Origin: Candidatus Opimibacter iunctus
GTDB taxonomy: Bacteria; Bacteroidota; Bacteroidia; Chitinophagales; Saprospiraceae
Direction of reading: 5' to 3'
Length of the DNA stretch: 64,000 bases
Assembly (NCBI GenBank): GCA_016716665.1
Contig: JADJVH010000002.1
Coordinates: forward strand, 124,001 to 188,000
The notes below the pieces were generated by a model. The model was not told the origin of the DNA, made no database searches, and was given only the letters and a program-made list of their open reading frames with translations. Position 1 is the stretch's first letter. Each line of letters opens with the position of its first letter. A program made the position numbers and the translations under genes. Below are positions 63,761 through 64,000 of this stretch, piece after piece.

Positions 63761-64000
63761 TCCGGGATACTACAACCTGCTTTTTGTTTCAAGGATTTTG
63801 TTGAGCCTCGTTTCAGGCATGGTGTCTGTTACGACCACCTTTGGACAGCTATCGGTCAACACCGTCATCAATCCACCTTATCCGACAAACCTTGATTATT
63901 ATATTGACGACCTATCTAACCTGTATCTCAATATCGTCAATACCGACCCTGCTACGACCTACAGGTACAGACTGGAAGCTGACATATCCGGACCTGCTGG
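63744..64000 (+). CDS. Start of a TANFOR-like large exported protein (runs off the window)
   Basis: An 85-residue N-terminal fragment: MEKKSNPGYYNLLFVSRILL...GMVSVTTTFGQ is a signal peptide (to residue ~38). It is followed by LSVNTVINPPYPTNLDYYID, LSNLYLNIVNTDPATTYRYR and LEADISGPA, which resembles the B_forsyth_147/TANFOR domain found at the N-terminus of very large Bacteroidota secreted proteins. The frame is open to the window edge. It overlaps the upstream barrel gene by 17 bases, so barrel and TANFOR protein are probably one module. Confidence 0.68.
   Translation, partial: MEKKSNPGYYNLLFVSRILLSLVSGMVSVTTTFGQLSVNTVINPPYPTNLDYYIDDLSNLYLNIVNTDPATTYRYRLEADISGPA

Overview
The window is chromosomal DNA from a member of the Bacteroidota, most likely the Saprospiria or a close relative. 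Several things point there. Three proteins end in type IX secretion (T9SS) type A sorting domains. There is a TonB-dependent receptor with a carboxypeptidase-like N-terminal domain, a LytTR regulator paired with a beta-propeller sensor kinase, and GSCFA, DUF1015 and DUF4197 proteins. The Rho factor carries a long Pro/Arg/Glu-rich insertion, and several starts are preceded by the Bacteroidota -7 box TAnnTTTG. I saw no rRNA, tRNA, CRISPR array, insertion sequence or phage.

Layout. 0.2-6.7 kb: small secreted proteins, a TlpA-like thioredoxin protein, an FG-GAP/ASPIC-UnbV surface protein, an AhpD-like protein and a glycosyltransferase. 6.8-13.5 kb: PcrA/UvrD helicase, a retropepsin-like protein, QueG with an in-frame insert of intergenic-type repeats, and a secreted peptidylarginine-deiminase-like enzyme. 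13.8-27 kb: a leftward run (PBP1A, cyclophilin-HEAT lipoprotein, GcvT, DUF1015, amidohydrolase), AroB with a small ABM-like protein, then PhoH and AroA, and an OmpA-family protein. 27-38.8 kb: glutaryl-CoA dehydrogenase, FolB, a DUF4197 lipoprotein, an aldo-keto reductase, GSCFA, rhomboid, a GbsR/MarR regulator, an S9 peptidase, Frr, a zinc metallopeptidase and SerS. 39-46 kb: rho, rpmH, rnpA, a glutaredoxin-domain protein, a divergent EF-G paralogue and an OmpR-type regulator. 47-58.4 kb: TonB receptor, an internally duplicated T9SS cargo protein, a TonB-like protein, and a LytTR regulator with a propeller kinase. 58.8-64 kb: a rightward cluster of exported proteins: a small T9SS protein, a collagen-like fibre with an S74 self-cleaving chaperone, a HEVGH metalloprotease, a predicted beta-barrel and the start of a TANFOR-like protein that runs off the window.

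Three genome-wide themes stand out. First, five genes (DUF1015, GSCFA, S9 peptidase, rho and the propeller kinase) are broken by six one-base length changes, all in short homopolymers. Restoring each base gives a continuous protein of sensible length, so consensus errors are the simplest explanation. Second, eight of the nine convergent gene junctions carry a palindrome or a low-complexity short repeat. Some of these repeats run into the stop codon of a gene, and one combination sits inside the queG coding sequence. Third, the least explained region is the surface-protein cluster at 58.8-64 kb. It has the parts of a secreted trimeric fibre, an exported protease and an outer-membrane barrel, and it is the best candidate here for an undescribed system.
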